A stretch of DNA of 64,000 nt from Ctena decussata (GCA_963989385.1 OZ022509.1:55781431-55845430); one strand, 5' to 3'; positions 1 through 11,500 are shown, counted from the stretch's first letter. Translations and numbers: made by a program. Notes: generated from the sequence alone by a model not told the origin.

Positions 1-600
1 TATGGGATTTTTTTTCAAACGCTCAAGGGCAGCTAACTCCGTAGTCTGTGCTCGAATCCGGCCAAATTTGGAACTCATCCAAGCTCTTATGTATGTCATC
101 AATTACCTGCAAGTATGATAAGGATCTAAGCAAAAACAGTTGAGAAAACGTGATGACGCCATTTTCCCCATTATAACCCTATGGGATTTTTTTCAAACGC
201 TCAAGGGCAGCTAACTCCGTAGTCTGTGCTCGAATCCGGCCAAATTTCGAACTCATCCAAGCTCTTGTGTATGTCATCATTACCTGCAAGTATGATAAGG
301 ATCTAATCAAAAACAGTCGAGAAAACGTGATGACGCCATTTTCCCCATTATAACCCTATGGGGGCTATCTGTTGCCATGGAAACCAGAGTTCTGAGCTGA
401 TCGGCACCAAAAGCTAATGCAGCCTTTCCCCCTCCCCAATGATGCTTCAGATAAAATTTGATTGTGATCGGCCCACTGGTCTCTGAGATATTTATGTTTG
501 AAAGTGTTGACGCACCCACCCACGCACGGACGGACGGACGACGGCTCGACTCCCATCCTATAAGCTCACCTCTGAGCCTTCGGCTCAGGTGAGCTAAAAA
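1..600. mobile_element. Right end of HINE/pearl-type satellite-bearing element (HINE1)
   Basis: Two full tandem units of about 179 bp (each starting near CTATGGGATTTTTTTCAAA) and part of a third, then a GGAC/ACGG microsatellite (about 515-541), then a terminal hairpin at 564-594 (GCTCACCTCTGAGCC paired with GGCTCAGGTGAGC) followed by TAAAAA. The right end matches that of the element at 35688-37656. The left part lies outside the window. In bivalves such structures are known as pearl elements or Helentron-associated elements; membership is by structure only. Confidence 0.7.
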
Positions 601-759
601 CTCAACAAAAGTTTATGTCACCAATGCTGATGCTGTAAAAGCAACAAAGTACTTTAAAATTTCAATGGTTCGAACCCTGATGGCTCATTAACCCTGCCTG
701 ACTAGAACTCTTTCTTGGGTCTTTAGAGGTCACTTTATCTGGAAACTAACCCTGGGTTG

Positions 760-895
760 GAGGTTATAAAACTTGAGAATAATCTCAAACTCAAAATAAG
801 AAATACTTATTGGCTGCTTCCGAGAACATGCTCGGAAGCAGCCAGTCAGTGTGCTTTATTTTGAGTTTGAGAATGTACTCAAGTTTTATAACCTC
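760..895. mobile_element. Foldback MITE, family F1 (GAGGTTATAAAACTTGAG)
   Basis: A 136-bp near-palindrome with ends GAGGTTATAAAACTTGAG and its complement, and a hairpin core around TGGCTGCTTCCGAG. The same family occurs at 4396-4530, 4852-4987, 19128-19227 and 53996-54132. Confidence 0.85.
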
Positions 896-1068
896 TGGGC
901 CTGGTTGGCTTGAACTACCCTTGCCTAGAAATAATTTTCATGGTTTCAAGCCTGTTTGAGTCTAGGAAGTTCTACTGTAACTACCTATGTCTGGCTTCTG
1001 TTAGCCATTGGGGAGATGACAGGGGAGACAAAAATCATTGTCGTTTTTTATACACCAATACTAAAGGA

Positions 1069-2157
1069 ATGGTACCATAACCCTAAAATTTCGGACACCC
1101 TAGAGTCGGACAATTATTGTTTGAAAATTCTTAAAAAGTGGATTTTACTAATGTTAAGGTGGTGATAATCACTGATTTGGGACAAAGACAAAAATCTGCA
1201 TAAAATACTCAAAATAACACTGATCTTTCCAAAACTTAGCAGATGCCTTCTTTATGTTGTTTCTCATAATTTAGAATCCCAAAATGCAGCATTTGTTAAT
1301 GTTAAAAAGTGTTTTTATAAGAGAAGATCAAAGGGTAATTTTCTGCGAATAAATCTGAAAAAATAATATCGATATTGAAAATATACTTAGTGCTTAGAGT
1401 ACCTTGTTGCATAATGGAGAGCGTCCTAGCAATTATTTTTTCCATCTCTTTCACACATTATCAGGCTGAGCAGTTGAAAAAAGATGCAGTCTGTGTCCAA
1501 ATTTTTTTGTCAAAACACACAGGTGAGACAGGTGATACTATTTTAACAAGGTTGAACAATTTCATCTACACACCACTGATCATGTCAGTAATGTATTATT
1601 TATATTGTAGGTGTTAACATAGGTATGCTTGCCTACCCTATATTTAATAAATGCTTCCAGTGTACATTGACTTTGTACATGGCCGAACATTGAGAAAAAG
1701 CTACCGTTTTCATCTGGTCTACATTACAATTTGAGAAAGAGTTGGAATAAATAATTGCTAGGACGCTCTTCATTATGCAATAATGCACCTTCAGCACTAC
1801 GTAAATTTTCAATAACGATATTATTTTTTCAGATTTATTCGCAGAAAATTATCCTATGATCTTTCCTTATAAAAACACTTTTTTAAGCAGCATGTACGTC
1901 TATTTTGTATTCTAAACTGTAAAGAACAACGAAAATAAGAAGTCTGCTAACTTTCAGGGAGATACGTTCCTTTTTTATGGTTTTATACAGATTTTTACAT
2001 TTACCATAAATCACCACCTTAATGCATCCAAATGATGCTAAGTGAACTGCAAATGTTGAAGACCCTGATCAAACAGCTCCTTCAGGAGCAGTTTGATCTG
2101 GGTCTACAATGTTTGTTCAGACCTGTCTGTCTGAATATTTAGCGTCATTACAGTATC
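1069..2157. mobile_element. Foldback MITE, family F4, split by a TTAA element
   Basis: The two pieces 1069-1157 and 2019-2157 together match the intact copy at 16582-16803 read on the other strand: ends near TACTGTAATGACAC, centre CTCCTTCAGGAGCAG. The 861-bp TTAA element sits between them. Other copies or pieces of this family lie near 3290-3425, 12960-13120, 30850-30990 and 53770-53870. Confidence 0.75.
1158..2018 (+). mobile_element. TTAA-target non-autonomous DNA element, copy A (861 bp)
   Basis: Bounded by TTAA at 1154-1157 and 2019-2022, with termini GGTGGTGATAATCA and its imperfect complement (GGTGGTGATTTATGG on the other strand). The uninterrupted F4 sequence shows a single target site here, so TTAA is the target duplication. 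This target is used by piggyBac and Kolobok elements; superfamily not decided. The internal 80-codon open frame (1375-1617) is shared with copy B at one amino-acid difference but resembles nothing I know. Treated as non-coding. Confidence 0.82.
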
Positions 2158-2159
2158 TG

Positions 2160-3290
2160 AACAACTAATCCATGTCCACAATGAGTTTTCTTTACACTAG
2201 GCTAGGATAAATCTGTCCATATATCAGGAATTTTATACGTATTTTTTATAATTCTCTCCATGTATCAGGAGTTAATATGAATTTCTTTACAGTCTTGTTT
2301 TATTATAGAAGCGATAGATATAATTACACAACATATGTTTGTAACAAAATTAGTGAAGTATTTGGATTAGTGCAAAGGGATTATAATAATAAATAACAGA
2401 AAAATGAAAAGAAATTTAGAATAATGTAAAGATAGAAAAATGTAGACATATTCATTCTCCAGGTTATTTCCCAATACAACCCAAATCCTGTGTTTGAAAA
2501 ATTGAAGTGAGTTAAAAAAGTAAACTTCCTCAAAATGATCCAGCAGATAGCGAATTAGACAGCTTAAAATAAAGTAAAATCTGAAGAGTGAAAATAAAGA
2601 AAAGAGGAAATAACATTTCTCCTTGTACCACTACTGACACCTCAATCATATTACACACGTACTTGTTTACATCTGCTTCTTAAAAGAAGCCTTTTGTCTT
2701 CCGCCTATCACAGCTCATTTATACTCAGCATCAATTTATTATCCAGCTTTAAATTTTGAACCAAGCAACTGCTTTTAATTGAATGCCATTTGTCTACTTT
2801 TCAGGTTCATATGGTGATCCTCAATATTCTTTCAAAATAGCAAAATTCTTTCAAGCATTACAGTTTTTCTCTTATTTCGCTGTAAAATACAATGCATGCT
2901 GATGTAAAACATGTAAAATTGTTAAAATTGCCTTTAATTAGATAAATATGAACACAAGTGATAAATGTTTGTAATATGTTGATATACTAGTGTGACATTA
3001 ACATAGTAAAAATATGTACATGTACTATTGATACCAAATTACACCAAATTATAGATAGAAGAGCAATACATTACAGAAAGCTGTCTTGATGTCCTAAATT
3101 TTGTTGTGTCTGGTTTTGTTTGGCCCTAATATAACAAATGCAGTGACAATACTCAATGAGGTAGCAATGGAACAGACATGCAAACAGTCTGTTGATTACT
3201 TACTGTAAAAATTCTTAATATTAAAACGCTAACAAAAATTACAATAATTGTGCCAAAATTGAAACAGTTTGGTTTTTACAGTGCAGTAAT
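2160..3290. other. AT-rich intron sequence, nothing recognised
   Basis: Part of the PHTF intron following exon 8. No open frame with coding character, tandem repeat or terminal inverted repeat was recognised. Confidence 0.5.
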
Positions 3291-3425
3291 GTGCCCAAAA
3301 ATGCAAATGAGATGGCAAATAGTGTAAACCCTGATCAGACTGCTCCTTCAGGAGCAGTCTGATCTGGGTTTGCACTGTTTGCTAAGACCTAGCTGTCCCA
3401 ATATATAGAATTTTTACGGTAATGG
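3290..3425. mobile_element. Foldback MITE, family F4
   Basis: Hairpin with CAGACTGCTCCTTCAGGAGC at the centre and flanks GCAAATGAGATGGCAAATAG / TTGCACTGTTTGCTAAGACC, the F4 core. Ends approximate. Confidence 0.65.
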
Positions 3426-3973
3426 AAAAACAAACAAGCTTAGCTGTTCAGGGTGTATCAATAAATCTCTAAACTTTTTTCATCCATTTTTGCAAAGGGA
3501 AAAAAATTGTGATTTCATGTTTGCTTCACTGGGTGACGAAACCCTTCCAAAATGGAGTATATTCTTAGAGGAAAGAATTTGTTCCAAGAGGAGCAACTTG
3601 TTTTCTTTTAGAGTTGACCCCACCCATTGAAAAGGCAGGCAAATCATGATGACAGAGTTACTATCCCTGAAAGTTCACTCATTCCAGTTTCCAGCATTCA
3701 ATCAGAGGTTAATGTTATAACACGAGTCTTTATATAGAAAGAGGAGGAATTATCCAGAGATTATCACTGAAATCAATTATAGTAACTTCAGTTCTTGTTT
3801 TATACTGGTAGATAACATTGTGCTCAAGCAATGAACGAAAAACAAGCACAAAAGCATATACATGCAAGTAATAGCTGTTTAAGGTTAATGGGTATACTTG
3901 TAGGGTAATTAGCTCTAGCATTTTCAATTTTGTCTCCCTTCTCAATGGGGTCATCTCTTGAAGGAAAGATTTG

Positions 3974-4242
3974 ATTGACTGATTTGATGCTTAACTTCCA
4001 CGGTGAACAGCTATGGTCATGTCCGGACGGTCAATTAACCTAACCACACTATTCCTGGGCAGGCTTAGACCTCCTAGGCGGTTAACCAGTACTAAGTGCA
4101 CATACTTTTGCCAGTAACTGACAACTGCTCTTCTTGAATCAGCGGAAGGAGAAACGAAAGTATGTTGCTAGACCAGGTTTCGAACCCAGGACCTCTGACT
4201 TACGAGTCAGGCGCCCTACTGATTACATTATGCGGCCCAGCC
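3974..4242 (-). mobile_element. tRNA-derived SINE with 17-18 bp target duplication
   Basis: On the minus strand the head at 4239-4165 reads like a tRNA, with a perfect B box GGTTCGAAACC and an anticodon-arm-like palindrome CTGACTCGTAAGTCAG. The body carries TGGTTAACC and GTGTGGTTAGG. Flanks are CTTGAAGGAAAGATTTG (3957-3973) and CTTGAAGGAAAGAATTTG (4243-4260), a target duplication proving retroposition into an older F5 repeat. The anticodon loop is one base short, so this is not a working tRNA gene. Confidence 0.85.
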
Positions 4243-4395
4243 CTTGAAGGAAAGAATTTGCTCCTTTCTGAGCAAAAGCTTTCTCTTCTATTAAAAACAT
4301 ATATGTTTTAAATCCCCTTGCCAAGGAAATTTTGTGAACAACCAGTATTGTGCATATTTTCAAGAAGAATGGCAACTTATTCATAGTCTGGCCAT

Positions 4396-4530
4396 GAGGT
4401 TATAAACTTGAGTACATTCTCAAACTCAAAATAAATCACACTGATTGGCTGCTTCAGAGCAGATGCTCCGAAGCAGCCAATCAGTGTGCTTCATTTTGAG
4501 TTTGAGATTATTCTGAAGTTTTATAACCTC
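4396..4530. mobile_element. Foldback MITE, family F1
   Basis: 135-bp palindrome with GAGGTTATAAA ends, inside PHTF intron 8. Confidence 0.85.
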
Positions 4531-4851
4531 AAACCCTGGTCATTGTCTTTATTTTCTGCCTAAATTGTAGACATCCCAAGCTGTGAACAGCAAAGGCCTT
4601 AAGGTATATGGGTACAAGGCCATGTTTTCCCACCATTTTATCACAGGGAAACAATTTTCAGGTTTCCTGTTTGTTGCGTCCCTGGCCAATGAAACCCTTC
4701 CAAAAGGGGGCCTAATCTTAAAGGAAAGAATTTCTCCTTGTGAAGCAAATTCATTCCTTTACAAGCTGACCCCACTGAGAAAAGCAGCAAAAAATGAAAA
4801 TGTCAGAGTTACTCTTCCCCAAAATGTATCCATTCAAGTAGATCAGAGTTC

Positions 4852-4987
4852 GAGGTTATAAAACTTGAGTATAATCTCAAACTCAAAATAAAACACACTG
4901 ACTGGCTGCTTCCGAGCACATGCTCGGAGACAGCCAATCAGTGTGCTTTATTTTGAGTTTGAGATTGTACTCTGGTTTTATAACCTC
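4852..4987. mobile_element. Foldback MITE, family F1
   Basis: 136-bp palindrome, GAGGTTATAAAACTTGAG to its complement; only 321 bp from the previous copy in the same orientation, with F5 sequence between. Confidence 0.85.
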
Positions 4988-6041
4988 CTGGTCAGATTGA
5001 GCAAATAAACACTCCTGGCTGCATCTTTATAGTTCCTCTTTTATAACAAATATAATAAATGTCAAGTCCAAAACCTGTATCATGCACACTAGCTAGTACA
5101 ACAACCCCAATATATATTAGTGCATCATATAATTCCACCTCCAGCATGCAAAGGCGTTCATACTTCCATGCCCATAGCCAGAACTACCAAAATAGCAGGA
5201 GAAAGGGGGTGGGGGTGTTACTTGGAATTCTAAATAGGCAGGTGAATTTCTTCAGAAAATTGAAAGCATGGAGAAAAACAGAGGGATGTAATTTCAATTT
5301 AAAACTACTGTTTAAGGTGGTGATTTATGATAAATGTAAAAATCTGCATAAAACCATAAAAAAGGAACGTATCTCCCTGAAAGTTAGCAGACTTCTTATT
5401 TTCGTTCTTCTTTGCAGTTTAGAATACAAAATAGACGTACATGCTGCTTAAAAAAGTGTTTTTATATGGAAAGATCAAAGGGTAATTTTCTGCGAATAAA
5501 TCTGAAAAAATAATATCGTTATTGAAAATTTATGTAATGCTGAAGGTGCAATATTGCATAATGAAGAGCGTCCTAGCAATTATTTATTCCAACTCTTTCT
5601 CAAATTGTAATGTAGACCAGATGAAAACGGTAGCTTTTTCTCAATGTTCAGCCATGTACAAAGTCAATGTACACTGGACGCATTTATTAAATATAGGGTA
5701 GGCAAGCATACCTATGTTAACACCTACAATATAAATAATACATTACTAACATGATCAGTGGTGTGTAGATGAAATTGTTCAACCTTGTTAAAATAGTATC
5801 ACCTGTCTCACCTGTGTGTTTTGACAAAAAAATTTGGACACAAACTGCATCTTTTTTCAACTGCTCAGCCTGATAATGTGTGAAAGAGATGGAAAAAATA
5901 ATTGCTAGGACGCTCTCCATTATGCAACAAGGTACTCTAAGCACTAAGTATATTTTCAATAATGATATTATTTTTTCAGATTTATTCGCAGAAAATTACC
6001 CTTTGATCTTCTCTTATAAAAACACTTTTTAACTTTAACAA

Positions 6042-7570
6042 GGCATCGCAGGCGATACAATTCCCCTCACACAAGACTACTTGCTCGAGATATTGTCATA
6101 CCCTACATTTGTGTGAAGTTATGTCAAAATCCGCTGAGAAATGTAGGCCCTAGAGCGATGACAAAGTTTTTCTAAAAATAGCCACAGTGACCTTGACCTT
6201 GGGCACAGCACCTTGAAAGTCGAACTTGCTCGAGATATTGTCATGCCCTACATTTGTGTGAAGTTATTTCAAAATCCGTTGAGAAATATAGGCACTAGAG
6301 CCCTGACAAAGTTTTTCTTAAAATAGCCACAGTGACCTTGACCTTGGGCACAGCACCCTGAAAGTCGAACTTGCTCGAGATATTGTCATGCCCTACACTT
6401 GTGTGAAGTAATTTCAAAATCCATTGAGAAATGTAGGCGCTAGAGGGCTGACAAAGTTTTTCTTAAAATAGCCACAGTGACCTTGACCTTGGGCGCAGCA
6501 TCTTGAAAGTCGAACTTGCTCGAGATATTGTCATGCCCTACACTTGTGTGAAGTTATTTCAAAATCCGTTGAGAAATGTAGGCCCTAGAGGACTGACAAA
6601 GTTTTTCTAAAAATAGCTACAGTGACCTTGACTTTGGGCGCAGCATCCTGAATGTCGAACTTGCTTGAGATATTGTCATGCCCTACATTTGTGTGAAGTT
6701 ATTTCAAAATCCGTTCAGCAATGTAGGCGCTAGAGCGCTGACAAAGTTTTTCTAAAAATAGCCACAGTGACCTTGACCTTGGGCACAGCACCCTGAAAGT
6801 CGAATTTCATCGAGATATTGTCATGCCCTACATTTGTGTGAAGTTATTTCAAAATCCATTGAGAAATATTGGCACTAGAGCGCTGACAAAGTTTTTCTAA
6901 AAATAGCCACAGTGACCTTGACCTTGGGCGCAGCACCCTGAAAGTCGAACTTGCTTGAGATATTGTCATGCCCTACACTTGTGTGAAGTTATTTCAAAAT
7001 CCATTGAGAAATGAAGGCGCTAGAGCGGGCGCTAGAGCGCTGACAAAGTTTTTCTAAAAATAGCCACAGTGACCTTGACCTTGGGCGCAGCACCCTGAAA
7101 GTCGAACTTGCTCGAGATATTGTCATGCCCTACACTTGTGTGAAGTTATTTCAAAATCCATTGAGAAATGAAGGCGCTAGAGCGCTGACAAAGTTTTTCT
7201 AAAAATAGCCACAGTGACCTTGACCTTGGGCGCAGCACCCTGAAAGTCGAACTTGCTCGAGATATTGTCATGCCCTACACTTGTGTGGAGTTATTTCAAA
7301 ATCCATTGAGAAATGAAGGCGCTAGAGCGCTGACAAAGTTTTTCTAAAAATAGCCACAGTGACCTTGACCTTGGGCGCAGCATCCTGAAAGTCGAACTTG
7401 CTCGAGATATTGTCATGCCCTACACTTGTGTGAAGTTATTTCAAAATCCGTTGAGAAATGAAGGTGCTAGAGCGCTGACAAAAGGTGAACATACGTACGT
7501 ACGTACGTACATACGTACTTACGTACGGGACAAAACCTATATCCCCTCACCACTTCGTGGTGTGAGGGGA
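6042..7570. mobile_element. HINE/pearl-type element with about 10 satellite units (HINE2)
   Basis: Left end GGCATCGCAGGCGATAC followed by CCCCTCACAC; core of about ten units of about 142 bp, each with AGTGACCTTGACCTTGGGC and TCGAGATATTGTCATG; an (ACGT)n microsatellite at about 7494-7527; terminal hairpin CCCCTCACCAC-TTC-GTGGTGTGAGGGG at 7543-7570. Flanked by TAACAA at 6036-6041 and 7571-7576; copy A shows this site once. Confidence 0.82.
6085..7485. repeat. Tandem satellite array, about 142 bp x 10
   Basis: Units are 90% or more alike by eye. Variation is mainly CATTTGTGTG/CACTTGTGTG, GCACTAGAG/GCGCTAGAG and ATGTAGG/ATGAAGG. One unit (near 7020) contains an internal duplication of GCGCTAGAGCG. 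Confidence 0.9.
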
Positions 7571-7715
7571 TAACAAATGCTGAATTTTGGGATTCTAAAT
7601 TATGAGAAACAACATAAAGAAAGCATCTGCTAAGTTTTGGAAAGATCAGTGTTATTTTGAGTATTTTATGCAGATTTTTGTCTTTGTCCCAAATCAGTGA
7701 TTATCACCACCTTAA

Positions 7716-8367
7716 TGGTGGTCTTTAACTTTGGAGCTTTTCATCTTGATGCCCTCAATACAGCTAAATAAGGCCACTGCCAAATGTAAGTACTTTACAA
7801 TATTCTGAAATTTTCTAGCAAGGTGGACAATGTACATCACTTGTTAATAACAGAAAATATCTTAGGTTTCAAAAGAAGATACCTCACACTAGATAAGAAA
7901 AATCAGCTATATATCAGGTGTTACAAGGCCTGTTTCATTGTCATAAAAAGAAATTACCCCATACTAATGCCATTTGTTTGAAACCAATGTCATTGATTTA
8001 TGAAAAGAAGTTATTTACCAGGACGCTTCAGAAAACTAACCTCAAGTGTTCTGGTATATGGCTTTATCTCATAAAATGATAGAATTTGGTATAAACATAG
8101 GATGTTAATGTGGGGTAACCACGCTCTACGACATAAAAATCAGACTTTTAAGACCTAGGATATAGTTGATTTTCTTATTTTGTTTGAGATTATTACCTTT
8201 TGAATCACAAGCTATTTACCGTTAAAATCATGTGATCATGACATATATTGTCTACCTTGTTTAGGGTCCTGGCTATGCGCAAGTGCTGTATTCAAAAGCA
8301 AAGTATTTAAACATGTTTAAACATGTGTTTAAGCTCATGCTGTACCTAGAACATATCAGCTACTCAC
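7716..8367. other. Intron 8 sequence, nothing recognised
   Basis: No repeat or open frame of note between the TTAA element and PHTF exon 8. Confidence 0.5.
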
Positions 8368-8562
8368 CGGTTGTAACAAGTTTAACACATGGATATTGCT
8401 CTGTGTCATTCCTTGTACACTGGCCCCTTGACCTTCCCCCTCACTCTGCTGAGGTGGCTCCTCATTGGCTGAGATTTCAGGGTCAGACCCACAGCTACTG
8501 GAGAAGGAGGTGGAGTCCTCTGACTGAATCCTGTCCTCCCAGTCCTCAGAACTGACTACACT
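8368..8562 (-). CDS. phtf: PHTF coding exon 8
   Basis: Sixty-five codons, phase 0 on both sides, beginning SVVSSEDWEDRIQSEDSTSF and ending NIHVLNLLQP before a GTGAGT donor (8367-8362). Acceptor TTATTCCAG. The EDWEDR followed by a serine-rich SSSCGSDPE matches the family's acidic-Trp-acidic motif and serine patch just before the conserved membrane domain. No later PHTF exon was recognised between 1 and 8367, so the remaining exons lie beyond the window. Confidence 0.88.
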
Positions 8563-11500
8563 CTGGAATAAAACAGCCAAATATCAGAACTGCGCAGTCT
8601 TTCATAACATTTCTGCATTTTTCCCTATATAGTAGAACACCAGTCCCTTGTACTTCATGGACTAGATTCTTTATAAAGTGACATTTTTTTATAAAGCTGC
8701 AAAACAACAACTCCTGGCACGGAACTTCCTATGCTGCAACTTCCTTGCTCAAATACAAGGATGAGAGCTGCTGGTGTACAAGTGGCTGGATGAAAGAAAA
8801 GATGTTTAATAGTAACATCCCACATCCAATATGGCAAAGCAGACATTACCCGGAAATCTCTTTTTGTACAAGTATATCAACAGCTAATTTTTAAGTCAAT
8901 AATTATTAGAAGATTTGTGTTTGAGGAAGTTGTGACAATTGTCGTACATGGAATTTGCAGCATAATCAGAGCCCTAGATAAGAGGGAGTATGTGGTGATA
9001 ATTAGGCCAACCTTAGAAATAAATTTGTTTCCCCTTACGCGACCCTGTCAAAAAGAGAAGGTTCGGTAGGTCGGTAAAATATCTATCTTCTTTCTCCCAG
9101 ACTAGGATAATGAATTCCAATATATAGGAAAATTATCATAAAACCACTAAAGTGTTCAAAACAGTTCCATAAAGAATTTAACGGTAGAATTTTGCATTGG
9201 AAAATAGCAAAGTAATTAAGAAAAGTTCTCTAATAGGAAGGCATATATTTAAGTAAAGAAAAAAATATTTTTTATTCCCAAATCATCAGAAAATATTTTG
9301 GGTAGGACCATTTTTTTAGGGTTGGTCGCGTAAGGGGAAACTTTAAATATTCTATTTTTGGCCTTAGGGATAATTTTTGTTAACTCTGGATAAGAACATA
9401 TGTTGTGGCCCCTCATCTGAACCATTTCAACGAGACGGTTCAGATGAGGGGTCACAACATATGGTTTTGATGAGAAATAAAGAAAACTATCCCTCAGTTA
9501 TCATCAAATACCCCTCTTATTTAGAGCTCTGATAATGTGTACATTAAGCTCTGTTTATTCATCAGCTACCTACAGGCTGGTTGGGCCATAAACAATGTAC
9601 AAGCACAACATGAACAGGGCTGTGGAAATACCAAAATTTTCTACTTGTCCATGGACAAGTAAATAGAAAAAATTAACCTGTCCAAACAAATATTTACTTG
9701 CCAAAAAAAAAGGTACACAAGATATAAGGCTAACTGTCACAAAGTTTCAAATTTAAACATATGTTGTGGGTACCTGTTAGAAATGCCTCGATGAGGAACA
9801 GGAACCCACTACATGTTTTCATGAGAAAATATGAAAAATATCATAAGACTTATCCTGAAGTACTTCCACTGATGAAACTCTGAATACTTGTCCCAGGGCA
9901 AGTAAACTGAAATTTCTCAATTGTCCAGAGTGAAACAGGACAAGTAGGACAATTTCCACAGCCCTGACATCAATATAGCAAACAATGAATTAGTTAAAAA
10001 ATAATTTTGCTTGCTAAAAGAAAAGCTTGTTGAACTCTATCTTATAGATTGCTGTGTCATCATTATTCTGTTTGAGCTTATAACTGAGATCAGATCAAAG
10101 GAAATAGCCTCAGATATATGAAACACCTTCATATTTTCTACCATTTTTTACAAAGAGTAACATGTAATTATTATGTCTGTGATTGCCTGCTTGCTTCCCT
10201 GGATGACAAAGCCCTTCCAACATACAGTCTACCCTTAGAGGGAAGAATTGGCTCCCCAAAAAAGAGCAAATTCTTTTGTGTAAGAGGTGAATCCCATTCA
10301 GAAGGGACATCAAACTAAAAGCTGCATAGTTCCTTCCTCTAAAGGTGTACCTACAGATCTTAAATAAAAGGCCATTGGCCAAGTGTCACCCGACGTTTGA
10401 AATGTGTCACAAACTCCAGCCCTTTATTCCGTTTCAGAGTAAATGTATGGCCAAAAACAGAAAATATATGTATTACAGAACCTGGTAAGCAAATAATAAC
10501 TGAACATAAGCAAAGACATATACCTAATTACTGGGCCTCTTTATAAAATGCTTAAGTTCAGAACGGGGCATATATGTGTAAAATCAGGTTACTGAAACTT
10601 TAGGCCCTTACAAAATGCCCAACACATCAAGACTGTATACCCAGTAACAAAATAACAAGGGCCATAATCCTGCTAATATGAATCTGATGAAAAATGAACA
10701 ATGCATCTATGAAAATTAAACCCATTAATACGAATAGTTCTGGAGTTCTGCCTATGCCTTTAAGTGAAAGTCTATTATCTATGAAAGGGGGATAATTCTG
10801 TCACGTATAATTTAGCACATCCTAACAATAATCAATTTACCAAATGCTAATAGCATACCAAATTTCAGCTCTCTCGGTCAAACGGTTCAAAAGTTGGAAA
10901 AATGCCAAAAACAACAAAGGGCCATAACTTTGTAGAAAAAAGGACAATTGAAATTCCAAAATCACATGCACATCTTCAGATCATGATGAAACATTCTGCA
11001 CAATTTCAAGTCAATCTGATACAAGATGTGGCAGGAGTTGCGGGGACAAGGTCTGAGTCAGCAAGGGCCGTAACTCCATTAAAAATGGCCAAAACAAAAA
11101 TCAAAAACCACATGCACATCTTCATATCATAAGAATATAATCTGTAAAATTTCAAATCAATCCGATGAAAGATGTAGGAGGAGTTGCGGGGACAAGATTC
11201 TGGAAGGTCTGAGTCAGCAAGGGCTGTAACTCCATCAAAAATGGCCGAAACAAAAATCAAAAACCACATGCACATCTTCATATCATAAGAATACAATCTG
11301 TAAAATTTCAATCAATCTGATGAAAGACGTAGGAGGAGTTGCGGGGACAAGATTTCGGATGGACGGACGGAAGGACGGACGGAAGGACGGACCCACACAC
11401 GGACAGACGAGGGTCATTTCTATAGTCCCCCTCCGCCTACGTCGGGTGACAAATATCAGAACTTACCCTTCGTCCACATTCCGACGCTTGAGCCTCTGTT

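Larger units (their letters stand above)
3430..4575. mobile_element. Family F5 repeat, copy carrying a SINE and an F1 MITE nearby
   Basis: 3430-3700 and 3955-3973 continuing at 4243-4300 belong to the F5 family, recognisable by GAAACCCTTCCAAAA, GGAAAGAATTTGCTCC and ACAGAGTTGC/TACT near the end. Boundaries are unclear because copies overlap and are degenerate. Other F5 stretches: 4580-4850, 10182-10360, 22500-22740, 54475-54725, 57117-57440 and 58690-60045. Confidence 0.5.
5316..7711 (-). mobile_element. TTAA-target DNA element, copy B, interrupted by HINE2
   Basis: Reverse complement of copy A (1158-2018), flanked by TTAA at 5312-5315 and 7712-7715. Removing the 1529-bp insert (6042-7570) and one 6-bp duplicate leaves 861 bp, the same length as copy A. 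Nearly identical to copy A over long stretches, so both are fairly young. Confidence 0.85.

Noticed and set aside
1375..1617. 80-codon open frame repeated at 5717-5959 with one amino-acid change
   Set aside because: Both lie in the two inverted copies of the TTAA element, with no similarity to a transposase; conservation comes from recent copying.
4165..4239. tRNA gene (Thr-like) on the minus strand
   Set aside because: The anticodon loop is one base short, and the sequence is the head of a SINE with its own target duplication.
6042..7570. CRISPR array
   Set aside because: Units of about 142 bp are uniform with no short repeat/variable spacer pattern, in an animal genome; this is satellite DNA.
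1..8367. Remaining PHTF C-terminal exons
   Set aside because: I looked on the minus strand for the conserved tryptophan/cysteine block after exon 8 and for membrane helices and found none; these exons are probably outside the window.
11006..11311. 101-codon frame on the minus strand with duplicated MKFYRLYSYDMKMCMWFL peptide
   Set aside because: Read-through of the HINE3 satellite core; its repeat comes from the tandem units.
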